A stretch of DNA of 64,000 nucleotides from Apostichopus japonicus (GCF_037975245.1 NC_092582.1:5620001-5684000); one strand, 5' to 3'; counted from the first letter of the stretch, positions 27,001 through 38,973 are shown. The notes: generated by a model not told the origin, from the sequence alone. Made by a program: numbers and translations.

Positions 27001-30000
27001 TATACGGGAGCAGAAAGTTTAGTTGAAAAAAAAAAAAAATAGTTTAAATATTTAGCCAACTACAGAACTAATCCTGAATGTCACTGAGCAGCTGTAATAT
27101 GTTTGCAGTCCTTTTTTTCTGTTTCACTTCCTGCAAACCCTTCCCAAACAGAGTCAAAGTCAGTATCTGGGTTTTGTACAGCTGTTTCCCAGCCCTTGCA
27201 AGGTGGACTCAGATCCATGTCCAACCCTGAACCCTACAACATTGGTGTCAAACCCAGGAGAAGGGAGACTTTTTGATTGGACAAAGGATTATTTTATATT
27301 TCATTTTTTTTTATTATTATTATTTACAGATTTGGATGCAGTGCGAGCAAGAGTTTGCATTCCAACATTCAATCTTACAAGGTAAATTCTCAGAGGCGAA
27401 GAAAGCTGTCGAGAATTTGTCTGCAATTAACCAGTCAGAGACGACGTACTGGTAGGTTCGATCTCATGTAGATTTGATGATTTCGTTCTGTCATGGGCAG
27501 AGCAATTTATTACTATAATTTGTAATGATCATGACAGATTAATCACAGCTTTAAGCAAGGCACTGCAAACATTTGGTCTAATGTCGTAAAACTCTAGTCT
27601 TACTTTCAAGCTGAATCGCAAGCTGTGATTATCTCTCTTTGTTCCTAGCGTTAAAGAATATGGTGCTTTAGTAAAATAGTCAAGAACAAATTGTGTGAAT
27701 CAACGGTGCTACTTTCTGTAGAAAAGGTCAAGAATTAACAACAAATATTTTTGTGGGTTACAGAAATCAAAGAGAGAGAACCGCTTTGGGGGGTCAATCA
27801 TTGAGAACCTGTCCCTGATGAAGACTCTGCTAAGAACTTCAGACCCTGTAACAATTATAAAAAGTATCTAAAATTAAACATAATAATAATAATATTCAGG
27901 TACAATATTCATTAAACTTAGATTAGTTTTGTAGTTATTTTTTTTTTTCTTTTTTTTTTCACCTTGAAATTCCTTGATTTTTCATGTTGATAAATTTCCC
28001 TTGATCCTGCAGTAATTGTATCTTACTGGCAATGCAAGGCAAGGTTACCATGGCAACAGAGATATTGTGCAATCTCATCCAGAAATGCCATAAAGAAGTC
28101 AGTGAACATAGCATAGAGTTCCATGCAAAGTAAGTTTACAACTTCATACAACATGAAATTCTGCTACCATTTTATTTTGGAGTTTGGAGAGGGGGGGGGG
28201 TTGCTAAAACACTTAAAACTGAAATTGGATAACCACCTGACATGATGTAAGCAAAAAGCTATCTGTCTCAGAACTCCCATATACATGTGCGACTTTTCAG
28301 TGTCGTATTATTTATCGTTCTTGATGTTTGTATTTTTCCCTGTTTTTTTTTCATTATTTAATAAAGAGAAACATTTTCTAGTGAAGAGAAGAAAATATTG
28401 AATTCAATTCATTTTGAAATTTCAATTGTCAAATCTACTTTTCAATGTGTGCCGATATCATGAACCATGAGTGGTTGTGGTCCGTAGTCATTTTATATCA
28501 TGCTGACCTATCCCTGAGTCAATCAGTGAGGGGTTGTGTTGTATGCACTCATTATTGATTCTTGCCATTTAAGTTGCGTATTTTTCTGCATGCTGTCTTG
28601 CATGATAATATCTCTCCTATCACATATATTAAGCCTGTACAATTATGGAATCATTGCTTATGAACTAGAGACTCCTGTTTTAAGTTTCCTACCTGACCTC
28701 ATTAAACCTCCTTTTTGCTGCATACAGAGAGAAACAGTCTTGGATAACTATAAGATTTATATTTGAGAAGATGGGATTAAAGATATGTCTGATTGGACAT
28801 TTGGACATTTTATTATTCAAAAAGCAGTAGACATGATATTGATTTTGACCTCCTCATGTTGACCCAAGGAGGGGGGGTGGTATGATGAATCTACACTACA
28901 TGTTAAGAGAAGGCTGGAATATTGAGGACATTCCAACATTTGCAGAGAAGAATTTTGATATAATCACAAAGAGGAACTCATGTGCATTACAGATGAGAGT
29001 TTCCTCTGTTAAAATCATAAAGCATTATAATGTTTGTTTAGGTACTAGGGTTAGAAACAGGTCACTTAATAGTTTATTTATTCACTTGTCTGTTGCTAAT
29101 AGGCCTTAGCTTAGGGTATAAATATTCCCAGGGAACGATCCTTGAGCATAGTAATACCTTTGTCACATACCATGACCCATTTACAAGTAACTGTCAGTTT
29201 GTTGCCTAGCAACCTCTGCTGTAGTTGGTGCTACTGTGTCCCCATGTTGTCTCTGCTATTTTCAAATTACAACAGGTGTTTGTTATTGCTGTCCTCCATA
29301 TACCTGATGCAGGGAGAACCAACCTCAGCCATTCCTCATCTCTTGGAGTGTGTGGCACTCTGCCAACAGCATTACCAAGCATACATGTTAGCAGTCAGCA
29401 CAGCACATGTTGCTTATGCACAGGTGTGTAGTAATAAATTGTAAAAGGTCTTTGTCATGGTAAAAGTTAGGCTATACTGTGACAGTTAATAGTTTTTTTC
29501 TTTCTTGTTGTCATATTTGGTTATATTTTTAATATTAACCATTAAAGAGGCCAGTGTCCATGAACACAAAGACATGCAAATGTCAAGAGCTGGAGAAGGA
29601 TGGGGGGGGGGGGGGGGGGTAGAGTGGAAGGTGGGAGCTGGTGATGAAGGGGAGTGGAAATGGTTCCCCTCATTGCATAATGGTGAACATTATCGTGTGG
29701 TAATTTATGGGAGTGTAAAATGCCCTTTGAGCTTTTGATTCCTCTAGTAAGTGAAATTCTAGTACTCCCACAACACAGGGGATCCAAACTTGTTGGCCGG
29801 CCACGCAGGGTTATCAAAGGACTCTTTAAAGAGATAGTATTATGTTAATCTTTGTATCTTGCTAATCTGCAAACAGTTCCAACCGAAAAGTGCCACTCTC
29901 CGTCTGCGTTGATGTAGTTTCTTTACCTTGCTCATAAAGCTCATAGTGGAAATAATAGCAAATAAAATGCAATGTTAGTAGAAAGTAACCAGGTTGTTGA

Positions 30001-33000
30001 CTTTGAAGTTTTTTAATCTTTGTATCTTGCTAATCTGCAAACAGTTTTAGCTGAAGAGTGCAATCTCTGTCTGCTTTAATGTAGTTTCTTTACCTTGTTC
30101 AAGCTATGTGCTCATAAAGTTCATAGTGGAAATAATAGCTCATAAAATGCAATGTTAGGCTTGAAACCTGGATCAATTGCCTTTAAAATAACCAGGTTGT
30201 TGACTTGGAAGTTTTTTGTCCATGCTGCAATTCTTTTGGAACACTCGACATCAGTTTATGACTACCATGATTCGGTAAGAACAAAAATTCCTGTAGTGAG
30301 AGATGTTACAAAATAAAACCAGCTATTCTACAGGTCTCTTTTGGGTCAAGTTAAAGTTTACAAGAACGGTTTTATAACGCCACCAGTTTTTATCATTATT
30401 CTTTAGTTTCTGATGAAGATGCCAGAGAAAGCATTGGCTCTTCTGGAAGAAGTTTTACCTCAAGTGTTAGCCAATGGTAAGTCGGGTAGATACAGGAGTT
30501 CTTCTTCTCACTCATGATATAATGTAGTGGTGTTAGTTAGCAGACCAGGAAGGCTTCAGACAGCTGTAGCCATCTTTACCTCCCCCCACCCCACCCCCAC
30601 CCCCATATCAAACATCCCAACCCCACATCAAACATCCCAGCCCTTTCATGCCTTAGAGTAGAGCTTACTTTTGGTAATCTTAAACCAGTGTGATGAATCC
30701 GATCACACTCATTGTGTTTGGACAAAGAAAATTCTACGACCTTGTAAGTAAACAGGTACAGATTTGACATGTACTGTAGAATTTATTATTGCTTCCGTTT
30801 TGATTGCTATAAAAGATTTTGTCAACCAGAATTCAGATACTGATACTTAATTTTTTGTCATTTCCCTGGCAGTAACTTTTTGCTACCTGTTGGTTCTGCA
30901 ATAGATGAATTAAGTTGATGAAATATATGTAACTGGAAGGGACTTTTCTTTTCTTTTGTAAAGGATCTCTGTATACTCAGTGCTGTGTGCAGTTTCTGGT
31001 AGTGCAATGCAGGTGTCAGGTGACCAGAACAGATGAAGATAGAAAGTCAGGTGATTACTTTTATTTGCTATGGTATTGTGTATTAATTGCTATATATTGT
31101 ATGCTATAGTGTATGCTGCTATGTACATGAAGTATTGTGTGCAATGTCTTGTAGTGCAATGCAGATGTCAGGTGACCAGAACAGATGGAGATAAAATGCC
31201 AGATGATTACATTTATTTGCTGTGATAACAAAGTCAGTTGATCACTGATTCATTCAAATTGAGACAAAGCTTTAACTTTAATTTGGCCACTTTACTGTAA
31301 AAGTAAAAGATGTTTTTTGATTGAGCAGAGAAGAAGCGAGAAGGAAGCACAGAATGAATCCCTTCGGCGGCGTTATCATCATGTGCCTCTAGGTAGCTAA
31401 ATCAACCATTACACTAAAGGGTGCTTAGATCAGAAAATTCACTTTATGTCCTGCCATTCAACCACAGCTGTCCACAATTGTTTGGGATTTATTGTACATC
31501 TATGACAATTGTTATTGATAAAGTCAGTTAACAGGTCATGCAGGGATAATGGAAGGTTATGAAGAGGACAAGACAGGTCGCTTGAACCTCCCTCGAGCTG
31601 GGCCAAGTAAATTCACTTTAGCCTCCTAGAGCTGTCTTCTCTGGCTTTCACAGAGCTAACAAGATTTAGATCCTTTGGGTAATAGTCAAAATTGAAGGTG
31701 ATGGAAGGAAATGTGTTCGGGTAAAAATTATATTGGGGGTGTTGTAACTTTCACAGTATAGCTTCAGCTATTTCACATATTGCAGATTCTATAGAAGTAA
31801 GATGAAGGGAAAGAAGGGGATTAGGAGGGGATGGGCAGGAAAAGGAGGCATAGGCAAAGACAAGGCTATAGCTTAAGAAGGAATACTCCAGTTAGACTTC
31901 AGTCCACTTTTCCACCATTCATGTAACTAGCCAGCCTTCACCTTCTGAGAATAGTTCACCCTTCCACAAATAAATACAATCTGAATAAGCTTTCAATCTT
32001 TCCAGCAGTCTGTTTGCTCAATTCCCTTTATTGGTACTTTTAACAGCTGTCTACATCCATCTCTGCTGTGTGTCCATAACTTAAATATTCCTGTCCTCCC
32101 TTCTGTGACCATTACATTCCTAGCTGACCTCAGGGGAAAGTCCTTGTAGTGTCCAAGAAGCCAAAATAACGACTCATATCTTATTTTCATGGTAGTATTG
32201 GTAGCATCTTCAAGTGCTAAAATTTGTTTGGAAGATGGTTGTATTTCCTCCATCCTGATAACCGAGCCTGCATGCAAATCTGATTAGCTGGTTGTGCCCT
32301 ACACGTTGTTGCAGTGGGTTCCCTTCATTGCTCCCACCTCCACATGTCAACCCTATGTGGTATAATGATGTTGGTTGTTGCGCCCTGTGATCTGAGAAAC
32401 ATACAAACATAAAATGATGATATTAAATCTGTAGCACACTGTGAAGTCAGAGTATCAACCCTTATGCAACACGTTACCCCTAACCTAGAGTCCTACATTA
32501 AAGGGACTAATTAGTGACACCCTATATTCTACGTATCCTATCAAAAAAAAAAGGGGGGAAAGATTTTTGAATACCTTTGCAATTTATTCACAGTTGAATG
32601 TTAACCATTATCTTCACATAGACTCATGGTGAGGTCAACTGAGCGAGACAGTCTTTTATTCCATTCCCTGGATTTTGGTATCGTCAAGGGACAATTCTTT
32701 CTGCTTTATTTTATAGACCTCTAACACAGCCTGTTGTCTACATAGTGTTGACTTTGCAAACACTGAACAAATAACCAAACACTCTTTATATTACCAAACA
32801 CTATTTATATCACCAAACACTATTTATATGACCAAAAAAGTTTTATCTATTTCCAAACAGTTGATTTAAGTCTCATATTGGATTGGTGAATGGTGGAAGT
32901 TTTTCCCTGTTTCATACCTCTCATATGTTTCCATTTGACCTGAAGGAAGTACACCAGGGAGCACCTGTGAATGTTTTCTCTTCCTTCCAAATCCTTCCTC

Positions 33001-34012
33001 CCCCCCCTTGCCTTAAAAAATCTGGCCCCTATCTGTTTGCCCCCTGCATTATATTTCATTAAAAGGAAACTATTAAGCAATATCTTTTCCTGTTCCCTTT
33101 CCTTTCAGCCTTTTTGCAAGCAGCCCAACTCTTGAATCAAGTCATGGATGGTTTTCAACGGCTTGGCGCTGAATACAAATCTAAGGACGTTGTTTACTAT
33201 CAGGTATGTAGTTATTGCAGGTCCATAAATTTATTCATAACTACTACAAGTGTGAGTGTAAACAAAATTTAACGTGCAACATCTGATGAGTACTTCTGCT
33301 ACCAGTGCAGACTACAATTGCTATACCATCTTGAGTTGTGAGGGAGCTATATACATGAATAGGGTTGGAGATAACTCTTTGATAATCATTTTCATAAGCC
33401 TACGGAGTCCCACAAATGATTTGGCCAAAAAAATCATAAATCAAGGAGCATATCTAGACTAGATATGTAATAAATGGTAAATATCTTGAAAACCGGATAA
33501 TGGAAAGTAGTTGCAAAGAATTTATCTATGCTCAATTTGATGGTTTCCTTTTTCTTTTTTCTGGCACCTGCAAATATCTGGCAAAGATTTTAGCAAACCT
33601 ACTATTTTGGGGTGTTCCAGCTGAGGCCACCCAAGTCTTCATCATGAACCATATCTGTTTTTTTTTGGATTAAAGGTCAAAGCTTGAAAGTCATGTAGTT
33701 GTTACCAATTCCCATAATTTCAACTAGAATTTTACTGCCACTCTAAACATAAAAGGAGTTATACCAAATTGACACAGGGGCACTGGGGCTATAATCCCCC
33801 TCAACTGCTCCCCTCCCTCCCGCCCCCCATCTTGTCAGGTCTGGCTCTCTGCTATAGTTTCTGTATCTATCTCTTGGTAGGCTCACCTGTACCAGCAAAC
33901 CGGTTACACCCCGGAACGGAATAAATGCGCATTACACTTTCGCAGCCTGGAGAGGCTATACCCAACTAATCGGTTTCCACCAATGAAAGTTCTCTGGCCT
34001 CTATTGTTGTGA
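18025..34012 (+). CDS. ANAPC5: Anaphase-promoting complex subunit 5
   Basis: Scaffold subunit of the APC/C ubiquitin ligase that drives mitotic exit; ANAPC5 is an N-terminal domain followed by TPR repeats. Coding exons: 18025-18339, 19215-19294, 19809-19924, 20601-20826, 21478-21634, 22401-22603, 23183-23264, 23936-24016, 24364-24431, 24712-24825, 26390-26603, 27330-27451, 28013-28129, 29276-29423, 30407-30476, 30964-31050, 33109-33203, 33881-34012. The frame is continuous (2427 bases, 808 residues if the first ATG is used). Family-like blocks include VRRMVLTYDKLTFSETMKLY, LSQKQAESFISEQAALL, HYLTFLNCLRL, LREAIQKAQEANDHVCLQH and a C-terminal DVVYYQAHLYQQTGYTPERN. The start is uncertain: 18025 is the first in-frame ATG, but 18106 (A at -3) gives a length closer to what I recall for other animals (781 residues). 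Donor 26604 (GTTAAA) is weak but keeps the frame. No clear AATAAA was seen after the stop. Confidence 0.93.
18582..18963. mobile_element. Small hAT-like MITE in ANAPC5 intron 1
   Basis: 382 bp with 12-bp perfect terminal inverted repeats AGACCTGTCAAC. It is flanked by AATATTGT (18574-18581) and GATATTGT (18964-18971), an 8-bp target duplication with one mismatch. The subterminal regions are rich in 'ATAGGGAG' and 'ACCGGGAG' repeats. No transposase. The 8-bp target site points to the hAT superfamily. Confidence 0.75.
19440..19478 (+). ncRNA. Hammerhead-ribozyme-like motif
   Basis: Read 5'->3': stem I arm GCCT (19440-19443), CTGAAGA box (CUGANGA consensus), one extra A, stem II GATTC/GGATC with loop TGCTA, then GAAA, TGTC (predicted cleavage after C at 19474), and stem I partner AGGC (19475-19478). 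Stems I and II pair fully (one G-T in stem II). Helix III would be only 2 bp, as described for hammerheads of Penelope-like elements and retrozymes. The extra A before stem II departs from the consensus. It lies in the ANAPC5 intron 19295-19808 on the sense strand. Activity is inferred only. Confidence 0.5.
21240..21305 (+). repeat. Dispersed repeat, copy 1 (partner 23836-23900)
   Basis: About 65 bp (from 'cctacagaaatggcagat' to 'acatttacattaaa') reappears at 23836-23900 with only a few differences. Both are in ANAPC5 introns on the same strand. Confidence 0.75.
21653..21966 (+). repeat. Tandem duplication, unit about 160 bp
   Basis: Two head-to-tail copies, both containing 'gtctgctgtcagtt', 'gaaagcaaaagagcagc' and 'agttcaactgtatcctc'. 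Copies diverge by about 10 percent by eye. Located just after the exon ending at 21634; the exon itself is not part of the unit. Confidence 0.8.
23836..23900 (+). repeat. Dispersed repeat, copy 2 (partner 21240-21305)
   Basis: Second copy of the 65-bp block described at 21240. It ends about 35 bases before the exon starting at 23936. Confidence 0.75.
24826..25262 (+). repeat. Tandem copies of exon end plus 5' splice site
   Basis: Immediately after the exon ending at 24825, about three diverged units of roughly 115-130 bp repeat the last bases of that exon ('tctggaatatctatggtta') together with a GGTGAGC-like donor. Near-copies stand around 24918, 25050 and 25170. Two of the three have lost the AGG of the donor (TTGGTGAGC); one keeps TAGGTGAGC. 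Confidence 0.8.
25275..26389 (+). repeat. Tandem copies of 3' splice site plus exon start
   Basis: About ten units of roughly 110 bp lead into the exon starting at 26390. Each has 'tttcaggttcctgtacc' and 'gctgattcagtcacat', which mirror the true junction (ACAG then gttcatgtcc ... gttgaattctgtcacat). Most units also contain CCCTCTCCCTTTGCAG, a second, strong-looking acceptor motif. Unit junctions fall near 25406, 25515, 25626, 25734, 25846, 25957, 26067, 26178 and 26279. Confidence 0.85.
26811..26976 (-). mobile_element. hAT-like element end, inverted copy of 34397-34580
   Basis: On the minus strand it begins CAGGGGTGGGCAACC at 26976 and matches 34397-34580 over about 165 bp. The surrounding insertion (26662-26976) is bracketed by a 36-bp direct repeat, 26626-26661 and 26977-27012, with one mismatch. 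That is much longer than a hAT target duplication. It sits in the ANAPC5 intron after exon 26390-26603. Confidence 0.7.
27815..27851 (+). ncRNA. Degenerate hammerhead-like motif
   Basis: CTGATGA plus the extra A, then GACTCTGCTAAG, closely resembling the 19444 motif, followed by a deletion that removes most of GAAATG, and a TCAGACC end. Probably a decayed relative of the 19440-19478 element; not expected to be active. Confidence 0.35.
29602..29619 (+). repeat. 18-base G run in ANAPC5 intron
   Basis: Longest pure G run in the window, in the intron 29424-30406. Confidence 0.9.
29849..30218 (+). repeat. Tandem duplication, unit about 165-205 bp
   Basis: Both copies start 'aatctttgtatcttgctaat' and end 'ccaggttgttgactt.gaagttttt'. 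The second carries small insertions. Entirely intronic (ANAPC5 intron 29424-30406). Confidence 0.8.
31131..31219 (+). pseudogene. Duplicated copy of ANAPC5 exon 30964-31050
   Basis: About 90 bp matching the exon and its donor flank: 'gtagtgcaatgcagatgtcaggtg' type sequence with roughly 85-90 percent identity by eye. The frame stays open, but the donor GT is changed to AT (gccagATGATT), so it should not splice like the original. If read through it would reach TGA after about 30 codons. Confidence 0.7.
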
Positions 34013-34396
34013 TAAATCTAGCCTAACCACAACTGTTATCCAGCAACAGAGAAAGTGGTGCATGAAACATGTCAGGCATTCCGGGAGAAGGAACTGCCCA
34101 TACTCTGGAAAATATGCTGTGCTCGCTAGACTGGAGAAATATCAGCGTGGAAAATAACTGCACCCTGTTAGGCAGTTATTTTAAGAAGCTATGCAGCCAC
34201 AAATGCATGTAGAGGAAGCAAAATGGCTTCTAATGAACACTTTATCTGTTGGCCATTCAATTTACAGGTTAATCTCATTTTGAATTTGCTTTGTGATGAT
34301 TTGAAAGACAATTTTCAGATGGGAAAACCATGGAATTCTCCTGGATGGAAAGCCAACCACTTAAGCCGGACAGGGATTGGACCCATGACCTTGTAG

Positions 34397-37190
34397 ATCA
34401 GGGGTGGGCAACCTTTTTGAATGAATGGGCCAGATATAAGGAGTGAAAAATTGACTGGGCCACACCTTACCAACGACTTGCTGTTGATTTTAAACCTTTG
34501 ATTCTGAGGACTTTCAAGCAATAGGTGTGTGTACTTAATCTGTATTCACAAAAACATTATGTCAATACAGTTGCAGTCTAAACTAAAGTTGTTGCTGCTG
34601 TTTTACCACGTTGTTGCTCAAACTCACGTTGTTATTTTAACTTCCGTTGTCTAAACATACGTCGTTGTCTAAACTTACGTTGTTGCTATTGGCGCTGTTC
34701 AAAATTGCTCAACCGCGTAATGTAAACCAGAATGCAAAATGCATTGAGGTTTCGATGACTTCAGTACACTAGAAAGGTGTTAGTATAAGCAGAACTAGCT
34801 GTTACTATAGAAATGGCCTGAACCACCATTTTGATACATTAACACTACGGCATGATAAACACAGGTCAGTCTACTGTATGTGGCTATACACACCTGCACC
34901 AAAAACAATAGGGGTCTTGGAGGTCCAAGTCCATTTGGAGTCACCAAACGCAAACTTGTGGAAACCTTGTTTTATAAGCTACCGTATCTCCCACAGCCAG
35001 CCTATCAGATAACATGTGCGTTAGTACAACTCATACGAATAGGAGGCTGCACGGTAAACAACTTTTAAAATGTTATAATGTTATACTTATTGGCTATGCA
35101 TATACGCTGTGAATGTCGGAAATCAAGTACAACGTCGAGTGTCTAGACAAAGTACCAGCATAAGAATACTGCACTTTTAAACTGATTTCATTGAGCCCCT
35201 CCAACAATGTGTAGAGATAATCTGGGAATGTCGGTAATTAAGTAAAACGAGTGTCGAGACAAAATGCCAGCATAAAATACTGTACTTAAAATTGAATTAT
35301 TGAACCATTACATGATGTCTGGGTATGTTGTGAATGTCGGCAATCAAGTAAAACGAATGACAGTAATATTACTAAAGACAAATGTTTTCGTCCCGATCGA
35401 ACACCAATTGCGTTTATGATATAACCTATACTTTTACTAGTGTTTATAGTTGAGAAGATGCGATCTTATCACTGCCTGTACTTTGTGAATGCTCTACACA
35501 ATATATATATGGCGGATGCCATCCAGTGCCCTAGCTTCGTTGTTTTACAAGGGCGGCCGTCCGACCTTCATTTCGCCTGCCCTGCCACTCTTTCCTCCTC
35601 TCCAACTCCGTATATAGTACCTCGATGCTTTGACCTGCAGCGATTTCACCAGCAACCCCAACTCTTCAAATATCCCCGCAAATGTAGTGTGCATATCTCG
35701 CTAAATTCCACGCAATTTGTATTAGGCCTGTTCAAACTTCGGAGTTTCAACTGCACATGCGCATATCCTGAAAATTTGTGGAGAAAAGATCATAACCTTA
35801 CCTACAACACATAGCCTTAGTCAAAACTCGAGTGTATCTTGGATGATTCGTTTCTTGCATAACATGTTAGCGGGTTTTTTGGTCTAAAATGCTGAGCGAG
35901 GTTTGTGTATATTCCATTTACAACACAATCCCTTTCGCAAATCGAAACTCCGAACTGGATTGGTGTTACGAATGAACTTGCTTGGCGGGTTTAGTAAACT
36001 AGTTCTGTGTGTCATATTGCCTACGTACTTCAATACTGTGCCCCTCTTGTTATTCACGAAGCGCAGACTACATCCAACCATAGAGCAACTGATCCAACAT
36101 TTACCCTGCATGCATTCTTTTCAGTATTTGGAAACAACCAACTCCACGAAAATTATAGTATTTAAATAACATTTTTACGCAATGTCGAAACTTCAATGAC
36201 TACTTTTGACGATGTATGACTGCAGTAGTTTATGCACACGAATTAGTGTTGCACCAGAATCATGACTTGAAGCACGTGGTCAAAGGGACCGCAAAAATTT
36301 ACGCAAGTTTGCAACGAAGAATTAACTGTGGTATAAATGCACATTTTACATTATCAGCTCTCAAAAGGGAGAGAACATAACATACTGTGAGATTTAAAGT
36401 CCTTTTCAGTATCAGAGATGTTGTGGTAGCTTCCCGCAAAATTCACAGATTGTCTCAACTCATAACTTTCTGTGATAAAACAATTATTCAAATATGACAT
36501 TAACAATATAAATGTAAATAACGTCCTCGGAGTTGTATCAACTATCATGTAAATATCGTTAAAAACGTGATTTTGTTCGACAAATCAGGTTGTTAAGGAT
36601 ACTTACATGGCTGTTGCTACAAATCCGGCATGACATTAACGATAACCCCCCCCCTTTCGCGTTACATAGTTAAACCATCATACTTTGCGTTCATTGAGCA
36701 CTGAAGATGCAAGCATGTTTGCAGACAATGGGTAAGGGACTATTAACCAAACAAATCTCGGGAAATTTTAGAAAACATCATTGGCCGTATTTAGCATGAA
36801 AATCTCTGTAATAGATATGTTGTTAGCACTGCACGGAAGCAACTTGCGGTTGATTGTTATAATTTTTTTGAAAAGAAAGAATGTTCGTTCACAATGTGTT
36901 CACAACGGAACCTTAGATAGCAACGAAAGTGTAGACATCAACGTGAGTTTAGACATCAACCGTAAGTTAACTTAGCAACGAAAGTTTTAGACATCAACGT
37001 GAGTTTAGACATCAACCGTAAGGTTTATAAATCAACGTGAGTTTAGAAATTAAGGCGCGTTTAGTCGTCGACGTGACTTTAGACATCAACGTAAGTTTAG
37101 ACATCAACGAACAACAGCAACATGGTAAACTAGCAGCAACAGCTTTAGTTTAGACAGCAACAAACTTAGTTTAGGCAACGAAATACGGTT
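34397..37190. mobile_element. Large non-autonomous hAT-like element with subterminal arrays
   Basis: The left end is CAGGGGTGGGCAACC; the right side ends near GGTTGCCC (37184-37191), which looks truncated. Inside both ends stand inverted blocks: 'gtctaaactaaagttgttgct' type sequence at about 34580-34690 and its complement at about 36900-37165. The latter includes some ten units of the 'acatcaacgtgagttta' kind. The middle has short frames (for example 35440-35814, 124 codons) with no recognised similarity and no transposase. The left end matches 26811-26976. I could not find a clean target duplication because the right end is damaged. Confidence 0.6.
35108..35375 (+). repeat. Three diverged tandem copies, unit about 115 bp
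   Basis: The phrase 'gaatgtcgg.aat.aagta.aacg' recurs near 35110, 35228 and 35333, followed in the first two by 'tcgag..agacaaa.t.ccagcataa'. Lies inside the 34397-37190 element. Confidence 0.65.
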
Positions 37191-37214
37191 GCCCTTTTCG
37201 CGTTCCATACTTCA

Positions 37215-37490
37215 GGTCTGCTCAGGTAGAGGGGAGAAAGTTTAATAGGGTAGGTCAGTGGTATTGTTTGAGAGAGTTGGTAAAACAGGATTTAAAGGGG
37301 GAAAATAGGAATTATAGCCAGTGGTGTGGCCAGTATTCTGCTAACGGAGGGGGGGGGGTATCCCTCATGGGCCCAAAATTGGTGGAATCTGTAAAAATGG
37401 CCTGAAATTTGGTGGGCCATAAAGTTTTGTGGGCCCTACATTTTTAAGCTCGAAAAGGTATGAGCTTCTGCGCCATTGGTGCTCTAGTTG
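37215..37490 (+). repeat. Dispersed repeat, copy of 47182-47413
   Basis: From 'tctgctcaggtagagg' to 'cattggtgctctagttg', this stretch matches 47182-47413 at high identity apart from a short internal insertion ('ggtggaatctgtaaaaatgg...'). It includes GCCAGTGGTGTGGCCAG followed by a G run. Confidence 0.8.
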
Positions 37491-37752
37491 ACGTTTCCAT
37501 TTTCCTCTCTCACTAATGTATCTATATATATGTATACTATATATGGTCTAGCATAACGCGTGTGTGTGTGTATTGACGCCTTGAACAATTGTTCAATTGT
37601 GCAATGGAACCAACTGTGGCTGGTCTTGAACTCGACCGAGTCGTCGGGGAACATGATGCATTTCGGGAAGGGGCGACCGCCCCCCCCCCCGAGCAAATTT
37701 TCTCTATGATATCGCTAGTAATTTAAAAATAGACAATGCTTAGATGCAACTT

Positions 37753-37860
37753 ACAAGGCCTGGGAAGTGTCATTTCCAGCGATCTGGGAGGCATTTTCGG
37801 CCAAAATTTTCTTGTACGCTTCGCGCCAACCCATGGTGGCGCTTCGCTTAGATAGTTTGC
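37753..37860 (+). repeat. Repeat family R1, copy 1
   Basis: Starts 'caaggcctgggaagtgtcat', ends 'gcgcttcgcttagatag'. Related copies at 38974-39075 and 41513-41625, and a tail-only piece at 39567-39648. Non-coding. Confidence 0.75.
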
Positions 37861-38006
37861 CTACAGGCTTCGCCCTTCCGTTGGCAAATTACTCGCTACA
37901 CGCCTGTTCGAATTTGTAAAGCAAAGAGCAGACATCACATAATATCAGTGAGCATGAAAATGCATGTTCAAAAATGAACAGCCTCAAAACTGTCTATGTG
38001 TGTAGT

Positions 38007-38429
38007 CAAAGGCGTAGGAGCCCAATTGGATTTGGGGGCTGTAACGACTTGCCCGAAAAATATAACCAAAATTTTGGCGCGCGTTCAACATGTTAATGTC
38101 AATATCATATAAGCAAGCATAGGTCATTACATCGCATGGCATCGTGTACCGTACGGTCCGTCAAAGTTGCGCAGTCATCCGCAGGATGCTAATGTAAACA
38201 ACCAAATGTCTTATGTAGATGGAGAAAAAGCATACAGGTCCAATTATGTCAAAACTCTCTTTTACAGTAGTAATGGCGAATTAGTCTGCCAAGCTTAGAA
38301 CTTTATTTTAATTACCAAGGAGATCATTTTTAAACTATTCATTTATTCTCAGCATATTGCCCGAATTTTCAGGGGAACAAGTTTGGTTGGGGGGGGGGGG
38401 GGCTGCAGCCCCCGCCTCCTACGCCTATG
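38007..38429. mobile_element. hAT-like MITE with perfect 8-bp target duplication
   Basis: 423 bp. Ends CAAAGGCGTAGGAGCC and (reverse complement) CATAGGCGTAGGAGGC. Flanked on both sides by TGTGTAGT (37999-38006 and 38430-38437). Contains a G run at about 38390-38402 and no open frame. A second, interrupted copy lies at 40487-41208. Confidence 0.9.
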
Positions 38430-38973
38430 TGTGTAGTGTTCGGTTTCGAAATATCTGATATCGGAAATATCTGGTATTTTTCATTTCCTTCAACGAAGTT
38501 TTATAATTGCCGTTATAAGAGGTTGTAATATTTGTACACCAATAAATTAACTGTGTCGGAATTTTCGAAAACTTCCTGACCAACATTCTTCATCATACTT
38601 CCCTCTACTCGTAGCAATTTTGACCTGTCTGTTAGCGGTTGAAGGAGGTTTTTCTATATTGGTTGTCCATAGATTGAATTTTGTGCAACATTATGTATAT
38701 GTTTTGAAGTGATTTTCTTCACGAGAAATGTGAATTTTCAAATTCTGAACAAATAATGGGCTTTAAACTTTGAAAAGTGGGGCTTTCGGATATTGTGGGC
38801 CGTGACGTAGAATCACCTACAAAAGCAATGATCCACAGGACATGCAATGAGGTCGAACATGATGTGTGACTGGTTACAATCTTCAAAAAGGTTATGGATG
38901 AAGATGGAAAAAAAAAAATTGGGAAATACTTGGTTCTCAGGCAAAAGGGTACATCTGGTTGCTCATTTTCAAG

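Noticed and set aside
35440-35814. 124-codon frame inside the 34397-37190 element
   Set aside because: No transposase or other domain recognised. Noted as part of the element and not called as a gene.
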